Shown here one piece after another: positions 8,736 to 18,066 of a stretch of 64,000 nucleotides of DNA. The notes under the pieces were generated by a model. It ran no database searches, was not told where the DNA came from, and saw only the letters and a program-made list of their open reading frames with translations. Numbering within the stretch: the stretch's first letter is position 1; every line of letters begins with the position of its first letter. Where the stretch lies: contig JAGYKB010000010.1 in assembly GCA_018401885.1 (NCBI GenBank), positions 1 through 64,000 on the forward strand. The letters are read 5' to 3'. Both the position numbers and the translations under genes were made by a program. This stretch comes from Gammaproteobacteria bacterium. GTDB lineage: Bacteria > Pseudomonadota > Gammaproteobacteria > Pseudomonadales > Pseudohongiellaceae.

Positions 8736-10217
8736 ATGGTGAAGAAATCTGAAGAAAGTCAGTACGCATTGGTCGGCATTAATCCTCTCGGGCAAGCAAC
8801 GGAGATAGCGCTTGAGTCTGACTCTTCCGCCGGGCATCTGCCAAGTCTTGCGCAGGCCTTGCTGTGCTTTGCTGGCATTATAATCGCTATCGCCGGTGGG
8901 CTCTTCGGTCTTGGCATTAGCCTACATGCGTTGATGTTTATGTGCCTCGTCTGGACGAGCCTTCATGCTTTCTCGCTCGGCTATCGCTATTTAGAGCTCA
9001 GGGCGATGATGAGCGGCGCCATTTCGCGCGCACTGCCAGCAATCTATATTTTTATTCTGATCGGCATGGTGATCTCGAGCTTCATGCAGGCGGGTACTAT
9101 CGCAACGCTCATGTATTACGGCCTCGCGTGGCTCTCGCCGACACTGTTTCTTGCCATTGGGATGGTGCTCTGCGCTCTAATGTCGGTTGCAACTGGCACG
9201 TCATGGGGCACAGTGGGCACGCTCGGGGTAGTGTTTATAGGTCTCGGTGGAGCACTGGGTATCCCTTTGCCCATCGTTGCCGGCATGATTGTGTGTGGTG
9301 CGACCTTCGGCGACAAACTTTCCCCTATTTCCGACACGACTAACCTCGCAGCAATGAGTGCAGGCACCGATCTCTATCGACACATCTACTCGATGCTTTT
9401 CACCACCGTGCCGGCATTCTTGATTGCCCTTTTGATATTTCTGATCGTAGGTTTTAATTATGAAGCATCAGCACCCGTAACTCCTGAGATCGAGACGATT
9501 CGCGACGCACTGACAGCGAGCTATTCATTGCAGCCGTTAATCACTTTGCTTCCACTTATAACCCTCGCCGTTTTGAGCGCTCGCCGAGTAAGCGCCGAAG
9601 TCACGATGTCGGCGAGCATTTTACTCGCGACGCTGATCGCCATCAGCTATCAAGGCATCGACAGCGTCACAGCGCTAAATGCACTGTGGCAGAACACGCC
9701 TGGCACCACCGGCATCGAAAACTTGGATAATCTACTCGGTCGCGGCGGCATAGCGAGTATGAGTTGGACTCTTATGCTCGCGCTTTTCGCACTATCTCTC
9801 GGTGGCCTTCTGCACGGCGCAAGGTTTCTCGATGTGATGCTCTCAGGTTTATTGCTGAGGCTTCAACATGTGGGCGCGCTTGTTGCAACAACAATCGCCT
9901 CTGGCTTTGTCGGCAACCTAGCGATGGGTGAGGCCTATATCTCCATTATTCTCAACTGCCAGTTGTTCAATGCAAAATACGAAAGTGCAGGACTAGATCC
10001 GGCCATTCTCTCGAGAACGGTCGAGGAAGGCTCCACTATGACTACGGGGTTGATTCCGTGGACGACAGCAGGCGCATTCTATACAGCAACTCTCGGTGTG
10101 CCAGTGCTCGACTACCTCCCGTATGCATTCTTCAATTATCTCAATGCCGTCGTGGCGATAATCATGGCAACACTAGGGCTTGGGCTTTTGGGCTATCGGA
10201 AAGTCGCCAACGCCTAG
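8736..10217 (+). CDS. nhaC: NhaC-family Na+/H+ antiporter
   Basis: A 493-residue inner-membrane protein with about twelve hydrophobic segments. The family signature GDKLSPISDTTNLA is present, preceded by the glycine-rich GTSWGTVGTLGVV helix. NhaC proteins exchange sodium for protons, and some relatives exchange organic acids. The ATG at 8736 follows TAGGA at 8724-8728. The gene sits alone on the plus strand inside the split glycerol locus. Its TAG stop shares the palindrome CTAG (10214-10217) with the stop of the convergent hydrolase gene. The substrate is inferred from the family only. Confidence 0.82.
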   Translation: MVKKSEESQYALVGINPLGQATEIALESDSSAGHLPSLAQALLCFAGIIIAIAGGLFGLGISLHALMFMCLVWTSLHAFSLGYRYLELRAMMSGAISRALPAIYIFILIGMVISSFMQAGTIATLMYYGLAWLSPTLFLAIGMVLCALMSVATGTSWGTVGTLGVVFIGLGGALGIPLPIVAGMIVCGATFGDKLSPISDTTNLAAMSAGTDLYRHIYSMLFTTVPAFLIALLIFLIVGFNYEASAPVTPEIETIRDALTASYSLQPLITLLPLITLAVLSARRVSAEVTMSASILLATLIAISYQGIDSVTALNALWQNTPGTTGIENLDNLLGRGGIASMSWTLMLALFALSLGGLLHGARFLDVMLSGLLLRLQHVGALVATTIASGFVGNLAMGEAYISIILNCQLFNAKYESAGLDPAILSRTVEEGSTMTTGLIPWTTAGAFYTATLGVPVLDYLPYAFFNYLNAVVAIIMATLGLGLLGYRKVANA

Positions 10218-12769
10218 AGCCCTGCCCGATACACCTCGCGCGCCTGCTCAAACTGACCAAAAACATGCTCGCGCTCACGCTCCGATCGCCAGCCTTCCCA
10301 CGCGCCTGCAAGAGTCTCTAGCTTGTCGATCCAATCCAGTGCGTATTGCGCCGAACTAGGATTTCTGAGAGCTGAGCCCTCTAATTCGAACCAAACTGGA
10401 TTAGTAAAGGCCTGCGCGTAGTCGACATCGAGCGGCGTGCGGTTAGCCGGCTCGCCCTCGGTGCGCACATGACACCAGCCGCTGCGCGTAACGTCGAATT
10501 CAAACTCGATATCGAGTGATCGGCCACCGCGACGGATTGGAAACGACTCAAGCGTTTCACCGTTACACACAAGCTCAAGCGTTTCGAGTGCTGTAATCGA
10601 ACGTAAGCGTACTCTCAGCGACACCCGCTTGCCGGAGGCTGGAAGCGCGACAGAATCGCCTGGCAACGCGCCGTCAAACGTCGCCTCGAGTAGAGGACCC
10701 GAGCTCACGAATGCGCGCCCCGCCTTCATACCGTCGAACCATGCGCTCAAATCGAGACCCGCGTTGCCGGTGTAGACATAGGTTCTAAATGAGCCAAGCA
10801 GCTTGCTTCGCTGCAGCGATGAGATCGAATCCTCTCCGCCGGTCGCAGCGATGCGCAAACCGTTATTCCATACGGCATAGAGCGGATAAAAGCCTGCGGT
10901 GCTCGAGTCTGACCATTCCAGTGCATCGGTCGCCCCGAGCGCGGCATCGACAATAAAGCCCTTGCCGCCGCCAAGATTACCTAGCAGTGGATCGGTCTCG
11001 CCTAGGAAGGGATGCACGTAGCCGGTCACCGCACCCTGAGCTTTGGCCTTTAACAGCATATCGGTGTTGCTCGGGTACAGGCTTTCGATAGCCGTGCCTT
11101 CATAGCCCGTTACAAACGGCGAAATGAGGTGGTCACGCATACCGAACATAAATACGTGTCCATAAAACGGCGGGCGGTACTCTTGTCCCACGATAACCAA
11201 CTGATCAGGTGTCGACACTGGATGTGCTCCGCCGCCGGGCACGAAATAGTGGTAGTCGAGTATACGATTGTCTTTATTGGCGACCTGCTCCAACACGAGG
11301 TCTTGATCTTCAGCGCGCGACATCAGCATCAGGTTTTCGAGCGTGTTGTGCAGGTTACCTCCGTAGTTAGCGTGAACGTGAGTCGAGGCGCTGTACCATC
11401 CCTTGGCGGCCATATCGTCGAGGCGCTCGAGTTCGACATCGAGGTGAGTGACATCACCCTCGGCCACATTGACCTTGATCGTTTGCGGCTCGAATTCGAA
11501 ACCACGCACGAAGGTCAGAGTCGTCTCGCCTACGGGCAGCGTAAGCGTAAACTCACCTGAATTATGGAACACATTGTCGCCCACGTGACCCGAACGCGCG
11601 TAAGCATCCTGCGGCGCATAGAATTTCCCATCCGCCGCGACGACGTGAACGCGATTAGGCATCGCATCGGCGCTGCCTTCTTCGCTCACTCGCGCTTTTA
11701 TCACTCCCATCGGGCGCCGATAGCGCAGCTGCGTAATTGCGACAGGTGTCAGTTTTCCGCCGTGCACCTCGAGCAGCATTAGCTGAGGCAAGCCATCCGC
11801 ATTCGAAATGAACGCTAACGTCTCGCCATCGGGTGACCAACGCGGATGAAACGCATCGTTCTCAAAAAAGGTGAGTTTATACGGCTCGCCACCAGTCGTA
11901 GGCTGGACATACAAGTTGTTATATTGATCGGCGCTGCCTGCCGTCGATGAGTACACGAAGCGTTTTCCGTCTAGAGAAACATCGGGTCGCGTGCGGTAAA
12001 GCGACTGCTCGGCGAGCACCGTGCGCGCCTGAGCAATGCCATTTTCGACGGCAGGAACCCTAAGCACATTCCCAGACCCTAGGGGGATATCGCGATTCGA
12101 CACCAACAGCAGCTCGTCGCCGTTGGGCAGCCACGCGGGGGCTATATGCATATCCCAACGCCCGAAGTAGAGCCGACTGCGGCCAAAGTCGTTATCGCTA
12201 CTCACTGCAATCGCATCGCCCTGCCAGGCACCCGCAGCGAAACCGCGCACAAAGAGATTGAAATAGCCGTTCGGCCGAGTCGACACATAGGCTATTTTGC
12301 TGCCATCGGGCGAGAACACAGGGTCGGTATATACAGCGTCATCGTCGGTGAGCGCATACACTTCTCCTGTCAGCGTGTCGAGGACCTCGAGCTGAATCCT
12401 CTCGTGCGCGTAATCCGCGGTATAAGCGAGCCAGCGTCCATCGGGCGAGAAGTCGGGTGAGGAGAGATAGGCGTCGCTGTGCACCAACTCGGTCGCGACC
12501 CCGGTGGTAAGTTCGACCCGCCATAGGCTCCCCTGCATTGCAACTGCGACACTCTTGCCATCTGGTGACCACTCTGGCGCCCAGGGTGTAGAGCTCGGCG
12601 CAGGCGGAAAATAGAAGTTGTGCATGTAGTTGCCGCCACTGCGTGCATGGGGATAGGCCTGAGCAGCAACGGAACCTGCGAGCAACAGGCAAGAAAGAAA
12701 CACTGAGAGTTGGCGAATGGATAACATTGCGGCTGCGGAGTAGCGGAGTAACGAGTGTTTGTTTTTCAT
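10214..12769 (-). CDS. Exported beta-propeller/CehA-McbA-type metallohydrolase fusion
   Basis: An 851-residue exported protein. After a signal peptide (cleavage near VAA-Q, residue 36) come at least five TolB-like SPDG repeats (about residues 60-350), a carboxypeptidase-regulatory-like beta domain (about 360-450), then a PHP-like CehA/McbA-type metallohydrolase domain (about 455-740). The metal-site histidines are visible in THVHANYGG, and further His residues follow in YHYFVPGGGAHP and GYVHPF. A beta-rich tail ends the protein. CehA-type enzymes hydrolyse esters and related bonds. The ATG at 12769 has GAGGA nine bases upstream. The gene lies between nhaC and the TonB receptor, inside the glycerol locus. 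Its true substrate is unknown. Confidence 0.78.
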   Translation of the reverse strand: MKNKHSLLRYSAAAMLSIRQLSVFLSCLLLAGSVAAQAYPHARSGGNYMHNFYFPPAPSSTPWAPEWSPDGKSVAVAMQGSLWRVELTTGVATELVHSDAYLSSPDFSPDGRWLAYTADYAHERIQLEVLDTLTGEVYALTDDDAVYTDPVFSPDGSKIAYVSTRPNGYFNLFVRGFAAGAWQGDAIAVSSDNDFGRSRLYFGRWDMHIAPAWLPNGDELLLVSNRDIPLGSGNVLRVPAVENGIAQARTVLAEQSLYRTRPDVSLDGKRFVYSSTAGSADQYNNLYVQPTTGGEPYKLTFFENDAFHPRWSPDGETLAFISNADGLPQLMLLEVHGGKLTPVAITQLRYRRPMGVIKARVSEEGSADAMPNRVHVVAADGKFYAPQDAYARSGHVGDNVFHNSGEFTLTLPVGETTLTFVRGFEFEPQTIKVNVAEGDVTHLDVELERLDDMAAKGWYSASTHVHANYGGNLHNTLENLMLMSRAEDQDLVLEQVANKDNRILDYHYFVPGGGAHPVSTPDQLVIVGQEYRPPFYGHVFMFGMRDHLISPFVTGYEGTAIESLYPSNTDMLLKAKAQGAVTGYVHPFLGETDPLLGNLGGGKGFIVDAALGATDALEWSDSSTAGFYPLYAVWNNGLRIAATGGEDSISSLQRSKLLGSFRTYVYTGNAGLDLSAWFDGMKAGRAFVSSGPLLEATFDGALPGDSVALPASGKRVSLRVRLRSITALETLELVCNGETLESFPIRRGGRSLDIEFEFDVTRSGWCHVRTEGEPANRTPLDVDYAQAFTNPVWFELEGSALRNPSSAQYALDWIDKLETLAGAWEGWRSEREREHVFGQFEQAREVYRAGL

Positions 12770-12927
12770 TGATATATCCTCGTTTTGACTTTCAGAGCGA
12801 AATTTTTCGCCACCTGTTGAACGTAGTCGCGCAGAATGGTTAGCGCGAACTTGTCCTCGGATTAGGCATGATGAAGCCTGCAGAAATTATTTTGATCATA
12901 GCGTAAACATTTATCACACGGATTAAC

Positions 12928-12956
12928 TTGTAAGAACTTTAAGCGCCTTTAATAAT
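12928..12956 (+). promoter_or_regulatory. Candidate sigma-70 promoter of the TonB receptor gene
   Basis: A -35 TTGTAA at 12928-12933 and a -10 AATAAT at 12951-12956 are separated by 17 bases in an AT-rich stretch. Transcription would start near 12963 and give a leader of about 70 bases before the GTG start. This is the best promoter-like pair in the 267-base divergent region. Confidence 0.45.
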
Positions 12957-13036
12957 ACTACTATTCAATGTCCAAAAAATCGCCGCATAACTCAAATTAG
13001 CGTCATGGTTAGGAGCGTTGTGCTAGGAAATCCAAT

Positions 13037-15115
13037 GTGAATTTAACAACTTACTTACCGCAGCCCTTACTCTCTCTTACCCTCGCTATCGGACTCGCCT
13101 ACGGCTCCGCCTCAAAGGCTCAGGAACAGGGCATCGAAGAGCTTTCGGTTGTGGGTCGTCAGCTCAACCTTCTCGGCTCTGCGACTTCAGCGTCGGAGGG
13201 GCAGATATCCCAGCAAGAACTTGATCTCAGGCCTCTGCTCCGCGTCGGCGAAGTACTAGAGACCGTACCAGGCTTGGTCGCGACGCAGCACAGCGGCAGC
13301 GGCAAGGCGAATCAGTTCTTCCTGCGTGGGTTTAATCTCGATCACGGTACGGATTTCGCAACCCACGTGGAAGGCATGCCAGTGAATATGCGTAGCCATG
13401 GCCACGGACAGGGTTACACCGATCTTAACTTTCTGATTCCTGAGCTGATTGGCAGTATCGAATTCACCAAAGGCTCCTACGACGCCGCGAGCGGCGACTT
13501 CGCCGGCGCTGGTTCGGCACGCATCAACGTTTCTGCGCAGCGCGTCGATACGCGCCTGTCGATCGGCGGCGGGGACTTCGGCTTTCGCCGCGCCCTGCTG
13601 ACTGGCAGCGCCGACGCTGCGGGCGGCACGTTTATCTATGGCATCGAACAGCAGGACTACGCAGGCGCTTGGGACAGCATCGACGAAGACGTCGATCGCA
13701 AGAACCTGTGGCTCAAGCAGAGCTGGGGCACGGCAGAGTCTGGTGTCGATATCGCCTTTATGGGCTATGACAACACGTGGAACTCCGCAGATCAGATTCC
13801 CGAACGCGCCGTGCGAGCAGGCTTGATCAGCGACTTCGGCTCGATCGATACCACGGTTGGAGGCAAATCCTCTCGCTACAGCCTGTCGGGCAGTTGGCGC
13901 GAGCGCAATGCCCTCGGTGCGGTAAGGGCGAGTGCCTATGCGATCGACTACAGCATGAATCTCTACTCAAACTTTAGCTATTTTATCGAACCCAATGGCG
14001 ATCAGTTTCAGCAACTAGACGACAGACATGTCGTTGGCGGGCAACTCGAGCAGGATCTTAACTTTGAGCTAGGTTCGATACCTGTGAGCAACAGCTTCGG
14101 CGCACAGCTTCGCATTGACGATATCGAAGGCGTCGGCCTGCGCAGCACCCGCGACCGTGCGTTTCTAGGCGATATCCGCTTCGACCGCGTCGACCAGACG
14201 AGTGTATCCGCCTATTGGTCCGGTGAGGCACAGTGGACGCAAAATCTGCGAAGCACGACTAGTCTGCGCTATGACCGATTCGACTTCGATGTGACTGCGC
14301 TTGCCGCGGCGGACTCTGCCACTCTCGCGGCAAATACCGGTAATAAACACGACGGCGTGGTGACCGGTTCACTCGGTTTAATCTATACCGTCGACGACTC
14401 GCTCGAACTGTACGCCAATATCGGACAAGGTTTTCACAGCAACGATGCTCGCGGCGTGATTACGCGGTTAGACCCTGTAAGCGGGGAATCGATCGACGCT
14501 GCTGACCCTTTAGTTAAAACACTCGGCTCTGAGATTGGCGCGCGACTCTTCCTAACTGAACGCCTAAACGCGTCATTGGTTCTATGGCAACTCGATATCG
14601 ACTCGGAGCTTCTATTCGTGGGCGACGCGGGCAACACCGAAGATACCGGTGTGGGCAGCGAGCGGCACGGGCTAGAACTCACAGGTTACTATCAGATCGG
14701 CAACAGTTGGTCGGTTGACCTCGAGTACGCTTACGCCAATTCTCGCTTCGAGATGCCAATTGATGGATTCGACGATATCCCAGGAGCGCTCGAGCATGTA
14801 GTAAGCGGCGGCATCGGTTTCCAACGCGGCGATGGCTTTCATGGTTACCTGCGCCTGCGCAGTTTCGGCGACTACAAACTCGATGGCGGCATCGACGCCG
14901 AGGGCAGCACACTGCTTAACGCGCGACTCGGTTACGCCTTTAACGACAGGCTTAGCATCACTGTCGATGCGCTAAATCTGCTCGACTCTAATGATCGCGA
15001 CATTCAGTATTTCTACGAGTCTCAGCTGCGCGGTGAGGCGGCGCCGGTCGAAGATCGCCATTTCCACGTATTCGAGCCAAGAGCGATACGCGCATATCTA
15101 GAATATACGTTCTAG
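13037..15115 (+). CDS. TonB-dependent outer-membrane receptor
   Basis: A 692-residue outer-membrane receptor. A signal peptide (about residues 1-28) is followed by a TonB-box-like IEELSVVGR, a plug domain with VGEVLETVPGLV and FLRGFNLDHGTD, and a 22-strand-type beta barrel ending in EYTF with the terminal Phe typical of outer-membrane proteins. The plug contains a histidine-rich loop, MRSHGHGQGYTD, which may touch metal or substrate. The GTG start at 13037 is preceded by TAGGAAA. Its position between two halves of a glycerol uptake locus suggests a linked substrate, but receptor substrates cannot be read from sequence. The stop shares the palindrome CTAG (15112-15115) with the convergent glpQ stop. 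Confidence 0.88.
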   Translation: MNLTTYLPQPLLSLTLAIGLAYGSASKAQEQGIEELSVVGRQLNLLGSATSASEGQISQQELDLRPLLRVGEVLETVPGLVATQHSGSGKANQFFLRGFNLDHGTDFATHVEGMPVNMRSHGHGQGYTDLNFLIPELIGSIEFTKGSYDAASGDFAGAGSARINVSAQRVDTRLSIGGGDFGFRRALLTGSADAAGGTFIYGIEQQDYAGAWDSIDEDVDRKNLWLKQSWGTAESGVDIAFMGYDNTWNSADQIPERAVRAGLISDFGSIDTTVGGKSSRYSLSGSWRERNALGAVRASAYAIDYSMNLYSNFSYFIEPNGDQFQQLDDRHVVGGQLEQDLNFELGSIPVSNSFGAQLRIDDIEGVGLRSTRDRAFLGDIRFDRVDQTSVSAYWSGEAQWTQNLRSTTSLRYDRFDFDVTALAAADSATLAANTGNKHDGVVTGSLGLIYTVDDSLELYANIGQGFHSNDARGVITRLDPVSGESIDAADPLVKTLGSEIGARLFLTERLNASLVLWQLDIDSELLFVGDAGNTEDTGVGSERHGLELTGYYQIGNSWSVDLEYAYANSRFEMPIDGFDDIPGALEHVVSGGIGFQRGDGFHGYLRLRSFGDYKLDGGIDAEGSTLLNARLGYAFNDRLSITVDALNLLDSNDRDIQYFYESQLRGEAAPVEDRHFHVFEPRAIRAYLEYTF

Positions 15116-15996
15116 ACTCGCCCTAGAGCAAAGCCTTTAGCGATGTGGTGTCTCACGAAGTAAATAACAAGCGCGCCGGGGATTATCGTTAGAATACCTG
15201 CCGCAGCAAGCACGCCCCAGTCGAGACCCGATGCCGACAAGGTTCGCGTCATTGCCGCAGCAATCGGTTTTGCGTCGGTGACCGTAAGCGTCCGCGCAAT
15301 CAGCAACTCAACCCAGCTAAACATAAAGCAGAAGAACGCGGCCACGCCTATGCCCGACGCAATTAGCGGCGTGAATATTTTTGTGAAGAAACGGGGAAAC
15401 GAGTAGCCATCGATATATGCGGTCTCATCTATTTCGCGCGGCACTCCCGACATAAAGCCCTCTAATATCCATACCGCCAAAGGGACGTTGAACAGACAGT
15501 GAGCCAATGCAACAGCGATATGCGTGTCGATTAGGCCAAACGCAGAATAGAGCTGAAAAAAAGGCAACACGAATACCGCTGGCGGCGACATACGATTAGT
15601 CAGCAGCCAGAAGAACAGATGCTTGTCCCCGAGGAATTTGTAACGCGAGAACGCATACGCGGCGGGCAACGCAACCGAGAGCGCGATGACCGTATTCATC
15701 ACCACGTAGATCATCGAGTTGATGTAACCGCTATACCACGTGGGGTCGGTAAAAATAGTCGCATAATTGTCGAACGTGAAATCCTGCGGCCAGAGCGAAA
15801 AAGTCGAGAGGATTTCCTGGTTAGTCTTAAAGCTCATGTTGAGCAACCAGTAAATCGGCAACATTAAGAAGAGGATATACGTGCAGACAACCGCTATCTT
15901 GAACCAGTTGCGTTCGCTTTTCTGCGTATTTTGCACCCCGCTATCTGGGGTCCCTGCGACCGATGAAGGCGATGCTACTGAGTCGATCTCGCGCAT
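15112..15996 (-). CDS. glpQ: Glycerol ABC transporter permease GlpQ
   Basis: A 294-residue inner-membrane permease of the MalG-like carbohydrate group with six membrane segments. The conserved EAA loop is visible as EIDETAYIDGYSFPRFFTKIFTPLI. I chose the ATG at 15996 because GGGAGG lies seven bases upstream and the start sits one base after the glpP stop; an in-frame start at 16026 would overlap glpP. It is the last gene of the minus-strand glpD-glpS-glpT-glpP-glpQ run. Note that this GlpQ is the rhizobial-type permease, not the glycerophosphodiesterase of the same name in E. coli. Confidence 0.85.
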   Translation of the reverse strand: MREIDSVASPSSVAGTPDSGVQNTQKSERNWFKIAVVCTYILFLMLPIYWLLNMSFKTNQEILSTFSLWPQDFTFDNYATIFTDPTWYSGYINSMIYVVMNTVIALSVALPAAYAFSRYKFLGDKHLFFWLLTNRMSPPAVFVLPFFQLYSAFGLIDTHIAVALAHCLFNVPLAVWILEGFMSGVPREIDETAYIDGYSFPRFFTKIFTPLIASGIGVAAFFCFMFSWVELLIARTLTVTDAKPIAAAMTRTLSASGLDWGVLAAAGILTIIPGALVIYFVRHHIAKGFALGRV

Positions 15997-15997
15997 A

Positions 15998-16882
15998 CTA
16001 GTGCCTCCCCTGCTCTGACGCGGCATCGTTATCGAGGCTCGTCATGACCGTGTAGAAGACCCAGCTCAGAAGCAAAATAATCAAGAAATAGATTAGCGAC
16101 ATCGCTGCTGCGGGGCCGAGATCGAACTGGCCTACCGCCATTTGCACGAGGTCTATCGAAAGGAACGTAGTTGAGTTACCCGGTCCGCCGCCAGTCACCA
16201 CGAATGGCTCGGTGTAAATCATAAACGAGTCCATAAACCTCAGCAGCACGGCAATTAGCAGCACACGTTTAATCTTAGGCAGTTGAATGAATCGAAAGAC
16301 CGCCCAACGCGATGCGCCGTCGATACGTGCCGCTTGATAATAGACCTCGGGAATGGACACCAAACCCGAGTAACACAGCAATACGACAAGGCTCGTCCAG
16401 TGCCATACGTCCATGATAATCAGCGTAACCCAGGCGTCGAGGGTATTCTGCGTATAGTTGTAGTCAATGCCGAGACTCGCAAGACCATGGCCTAAAAGAC
16501 CAATGTCGACGCGCCCAAACACTTGCCAAATAGTACCGACAACATTCCACGGAATTAGCAGCGGCAGCGCCATGAGCACGAGACAGAACGAGACTGCGAT
16601 GCCACGCCGCGGCATTGCTAAAGCGATGGCAATGCCCAGCGGAATTTCGATGGCAAGAATGAGCGCCGAGAATAACAATGTGCGCTGCAGCGCATTGTGG
16701 AACCGCTCCGAAGCGAGGACTTCCTGAAACCACTCGGTGCCCACCCAGAAAAATTCATTATTGCCGAAAGTGTCTTGAACCGAATAGTTAACAACGGTCA
16801 TCAGCGGGATGATTGCGCTAACTGCTACCAGCAGCAGCATCGGAAGCACCATGAGCCAGGCTTTATTGTTTTGTACTTTCAT
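15998..16882 (-). CDS. glpP: Glycerol ABC transporter permease GlpP
   Basis: A 294-residue permease with six membrane segments, of the MalF/UgpA type, forming the transmembrane channel with GlpQ. The EAA loop reads YYQAARIDGASRWAVFRFIQLP, the standard contact with the ATPase. The start at 16882 lies 55 bases after the glpT stop. The one-base gap to glpQ suggests translational coupling. Substrate assignment to glycerol rests on the neighbouring glpS, glpT, glpU, glpV, glpD and glpK genes. Confidence 0.85.
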   Translation of the reverse strand: MKVQNNKAWLMVLPMLLLVAVSAIIPLMTVVNYSVQDTFGNNEFFWVGTEWFQEVLASERFHNALQRTLLFSALILAIEIPLGIAIALAMPRRGIAVSFCLVLMALPLLIPWNVVGTIWQVFGRVDIGLLGHGLASLGIDYNYTQNTLDAWVTLIIMDVWHWTSLVVLLCYSGLVSIPEVYYQAARIDGASRWAVFRFIQLPKIKRVLLIAVLLRFMDSFMIYTEPFVVTGGGPGNSTTFLSIDLVQMAVGQFDLGPAAAMSLIYFLIILLLSWVFYTVMTSLDNDAASEQGRH

Positions 16883-16937
16883 TCGCTCTCTCTAAAAGGC
16901 TCTCTAATGGCTATTTAAGCACTATCTAAGGGACTTC

Positions 16938-18062
16938 CTAACCGTTAGCTTCAACTAACAGCGAGTTTGCGTAGAGCAACGTCCTCGCAGGGTCGAATCT
17001 AAGCGCGGCTGCCTCGGGAATTGCAGCGCCCTCAGGATGCAGCGCACACAGTAATTGCTGTCCGAGTCGCAGACGCACGAGCGAGTGTCTGCCTAGATCT
17101 TCCACACCTATCACGTCGACATTGATGCAGTGTGGGTCGTCGGCAATCCTCGCCCCAGCCTCAACTATAACCAGCGACTCGGGCCTTATGCCTACCTCTA
17201 AGGAAACGCCACTCTCAGCTAACCCCCGCGCATGTGCCGCTGTGACCGTCGCCTCATCGAGCAGTAGTCGCAAACCATCGACTACCGCTGCGTCGCCATC
17301 GAATGTACAACGCAGAACATTCATGCCAGGTGAGCCGATAAACGTGCCAACAAAAGTATGCCGCGGCCTGTCGAAAAGCTCCTTTGGCGTGCCAACTTGA
17401 AGAATAGAGCCTGCATTCATAACAACGACTTTATCGGCGAAGGTTAGGGCTTCGGTCTGATCATGCGTCACATAAATCATTGTGTGGCCATAGCGTTCGT
17501 GTATCTTTTTGAGCTCGGTGCGCAGTTGCCATTTAAGGTGTGGATCGATAACCGTCAGCGGTTCGTCGAATAGAATTGCGCGGACATCGGTTCGCACAAG
17601 CCCGCGGCCTAACGAAATTTTTTGTTTATCGTCGGCGTTCAAGCTGCGTGCGCGCTCCTTCGCGCGTCCTTCCATTCCAAGCATCGTGAGGGTCTCTGCA
17701 ACACGCGCCTCAATTGTTGTACTGCCCATACCCCGATTGCGTAGAGGAAACGCGAGATTTTCAGCAACGGTGAGCGTGTCGTAGACAACGGGAAACTGAA
17801 AAACCTGCGCGATATTCCGACGCTCAGTACTCAGATCGGTGACATCTTCGCCATCGAAAAGTACCCGACCTTCGCTCGGTCGTAAAAGTCCCGAAATGAT
17901 ATTCAGTAAAGTAGTTTTTCCGCAGCCAGAGGGTCCGAGCAGCGCATAGGCGCCGCCATCTTCCCACACCTGATCAAGCGGATTTAGCGCATAGGGATTG
18001 TCCAACCCTGCGTCGGAAGCGGAGTAGCGATGCCCAAGATTTTTTAGGTGTATGCTCGCCAT
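16938..18062 (-). CDS. glpT: Glycerol ABC transporter ATP-binding protein GlpT
   Basis: A 374-residue ATPase with Walker A GPSGCGKTT, a Q-loop (VFQFPV), Walker B ILFDEPL and the switch histidine in YVTHDQTEAL, then a TOBE-type C-terminal domain. The ABC signature is degenerate: the usual LSGGQ is replaced by LNADDKQKISLGRGL, a pattern I recognise from GlpT-type subunits. I chose the ATG at 18062 because GGAGGTG lies nine bases upstream; an in-frame GTG at 18080 would overlap glpS. It pairs with GlpS, which has a canonical signature, so the transporter probably has one normal and one weak ATP site. Confidence 0.85.
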   Translation of the reverse strand: MASIHLKNLGHRYSASDAGLDNPYALNPLDQVWEDGGAYALLGPSGCGKTTLLNIISGLLRPSEGRVLFDGEDVTDLSTERRNIAQVFQFPVVYDTLTVAENLAFPLRNRGMGSTTIEARVAETLTMLGMEGRAKERARSLNADDKQKISLGRGLVRTDVRAILFDEPLTVIDPHLKWQLRTELKKIHERYGHTMIYVTHDQTEALTFADKVVVMNAGSILQVGTPKELFDRPRHTFVGTFIGSPGMNVLRCTFDGDAAVVDGLRLLLDEATVTAAHARGLAESGVSLEVGIRPESLVIVEAGARIADDPHCINVDVIGVEDLGRHSLVRLRLGQQLLCALHPEGAAIPEAAALRFDPARTLLYANSLLVEANG

Positions 18063-18066
18063 GCCC

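Noticed and set aside
8611-15111. The block inside the glycerol locus as a mobile element
   Set aside because: No transposase, integrase, terminal repeats or tRNA attachment site is visible at its borders.
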